Assembly (NCBI GenBank): GCA_029856445.1
Contig: JAHQWY010000042.1
Span: 1-16,229, forward strand
Direction of reading: 5' to 3'
DNA length: 16,229 nt
Origin: Promethearchaeia archaeon
GTDB taxonomy: Archaea; Asgardarchaeota; Lokiarchaeia; Sigyniarchaeales; SOKP01
Each line of letters begins with the position of its first letter. The first letter of the stretch is position 1. The position numbers were made by a program, and so were the translations under genes. The notes below the pieces were generated by a model. It did no database searches and was not told the origin of the DNA. It saw only the letters and a program-made list of their open reading frames with translations. Shown here in pieces: positions 15,722-16,229 of the stretch.

Positions 15722-15844
15722 CCATATAAATCTCGTTAACTTTCCTTATAATTCTAACTTCGCATGAAGTTCACAAAACTAAACTACATATAATATCCAA
15801 TCTAAATTATAATTAAGAAAAAACCTGTTAAAGAGGTAAAAAAA
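15722..15844 (+). repeat. Leader repeat, copy B (promoter and 5' region of mini-gene B)
   Basis: Second copy of the leader, 361 bp downstream of copy A, same strand. It keeps the TATA box (ATATAAATCTCG from 15724), the palindrome (15756-15771), the AAACTACATATAATATC block (15781-15797), ATTAAGAAAAAAC (15812-15824) and a Shine-Dalgarno GAGGT (15833-15837) 7 nt before the ATG. The sequence before 15722 does not match that before copy A, so the repeat begins at the TATA box. Confidence 0.75.
15756..15771. promoter_or_regulatory. Palindrome AACTTCG-CA-TGAAGTT, copy B
   Basis: Differs from copy A at one position (C to T in the second arm). As DNA it has 6-bp perfect arms; as RNA the changed pair would be G-U and the stem AACUUC/GAAGUU remains. 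Its place relative to the TATA boxes is the same as in copy A. Confidence 0.6.
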
Positions 15845-15925
15845 ATGAGAAAAAATACAAATAAGGGCTTGATAAGGATAAATAATTATCCCCAAAATTT
15901 TGCTTTTAGGGATTTAATCAAATAA
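15845..15925 (+). CDS. Mini-gene B, 26-residue peptide of unknown function
   Basis: ATG at 15845 behind GAGGT; TAA at 15923-15925. The peptide starts MRKNTNKGL and ends PQNFAFRDLIK, is basic, and has no Cys, signal peptide or membrane segment. Similarity to mini-gene A is limited to the first three codons and the PxxFxF...(K/R)DL pattern, while the leader is far better conserved. Either a diverging pair of small proteins or two frames riding on a regulatory RNA would explain this. Confidence 0.42.
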   Translation: MRKNTNKGLIRINNYPQNFAFRDLIK

Positions 15926-15926
15926 T

Positions 15927-15960
15927 TTATTTTTAATTTTTCTTTCTTTTATTTTTAATT
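15927..15960 (+). terminator. T-rich terminator after mini-gene B
   Basis: Several runs of four to five T with short interruptions directly after the TAA, resembling the tail of mini-gene A. Confidence 0.45.
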
Positions 15961-16133
15961 TATGATTAAACTTCTTTTTTAATACAATATTCCTCTTATT
16001 TCAAATCTTATAATCTTAAATGATTGAATATTGTGTTGTTAAGATTTCGTTAATAACTAAAATTTTAAATTAAAAAACATCTAATCTACTATTAATCAAA
16101 TAATGAAAATTTGTTTTCAATAAAAATCAGTAG
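15961..16133. other. AT-rich upstream region of the small GTPase gene
   Basis: No gene is seen here. An AT-rich TATA candidate (ATTTTAAAT, 16062-16070) would give a leader of about 40 nt, but no Shine-Dalgarno precedes the ATG. At 16076-16096 the sequence AACATCTAATCTACTATTAAT resembles 15431-15450 of leader A (about 18 of 20 with one gap), at nearly the same distance from the start codon. Confidence 0.3.
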
Positions 16134-16229
16134 ATGACTGGCGCAGCATTCCGTTTTAAAATTTCAGTAATCGGTGATGGACAAGTTGGAAAAACATCAT
16201 TGATTAAGAAGTTCACTCAAGGTAGTTTT
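16134..16229 (+). CDS. Ras/Rab-like small GTPase, 5' fragment
   Basis: The first 32 codons of a small GTPase run off the window. After MTGAAFRFK comes the strand ISVIGDG and the P-loop GDGQVGKTS (14-22) with Lys20 and Thr21 for phosphate and Mg binding, then LIKKFTQGSF leading towards switch I. This matches the Rab/Ras N-terminus (GDxxVGKTSL) and is the kind of eukaryote-like GTPase abundant in Asgard archaea. The position matching Ras Gly12 is Gly16; Gly13 is Gln17. No lipidation signal can be judged because the C-terminus is missing. The ATG is the first in frame after a stop-containing upstream region. Confidence 0.88.
   Translation, partial: MTGAAFRFKISVIGDGQVGKTSLIKKFTQGSF

Noticed and set aside
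15485..15925. Mini-peptides as RiPP precursors for the radical SAM protein at 4-894
   Set aside because: The genes are over 14 kb apart, the peptides share no Cys-rich or repeated core, and no transporter or protease for export lies near them. The M3 peptidase is a generic cytosolic enzyme.
15361..15925. CRISPR array or insertion-sequence ends
   Set aside because: Only two imperfect copies 361 bp apart, no short regular repeats with spacers, no transposase and no terminal inverted repeats or target duplications.
1..16229. tRNA, rRNA or known riboswitch genes
   Set aside because: No GC-rich structured island, cloverleaf signature or recognisable aptamer core was seen in any gap.

Overview
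The window looks like a piece of an AT-rich archaeal genome, most probably from an Asgard archaeon of the Lokiarchaeia type. The evidence is archaeal TATA elements placed about 25-30 bp before start codons, archaeal-style T-tract terminators, a methanogen-like korDABC operon order, and at the right edge a Ras/Rab-like small GTPase with a eukaryote-like P-loop. The lineage call is an inference from these traits; no rRNA or other marker gene is present.

Layout from left to right. (1) A radical SAM protein with a Cys-rich C-terminus (4-894, minus) diverges from the catabolic block. (2) A thiolase (1010-2356), an acyl-CoA dehydrogenase (2466-3656) and both electron-transfer flavoprotein subunits (etfB 3754-4539, etfA 4542-5543) lie on the plus strand. 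(3) Converging on them is a minus-strand operon for a 2-oxoacid:ferredoxin oxidoreductase, most likely 2-oxoglutarate-type (korD 8341, korA, korB, korC ending at 5558). (4) A membrane-anchored B12-binding/radical SAM protein (8455-10173, minus) diverges from (5) a second thiolase-fold protein that lacks the nucleophilic Cys (10317-11540) and an M3-family oligoendopeptidase (11604-13397). (6) Converging on the peptidase is a 634-residue protein with two tandem winged-helix domains and a TPR-like C-terminal half (13407-15311, minus). (7) The last 900 bases hold two related copies of a roughly 125-bp leader, each followed by a very short gene (30 and 26 codons), and then the 5' end of the small GTPase gene.

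How the genes may work together: acyl-CoA dehydrogenase passes electrons to ETF, the thiolase cleaves 3-oxoacyl-CoA, and Kor couples 2-oxoacid/acyl-CoA chemistry to ferredoxin. This is a beta-oxidation (or reverse) module with ferredoxin redox coupling. Hydratase and hydroxyacyl-CoA dehydrogenase are not in the window.

The least explained part is 15361-15925. Two tandem leader/mini-gene units share TATA elements, a 16-bp palindrome, a ribosome-binding site and weak peptide similarity, and they lie divergently next to the tandem winged-helix protein. A partial echo of the leader lies before the GTPase gene. This is the best candidate for something undescribed. Several genes appear to be transcribed leaderless, while operon-internal genes and some others carry clear Shine-Dalgarno sequences. 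No tRNA, rRNA, CRISPR array or insertion sequence was seen.
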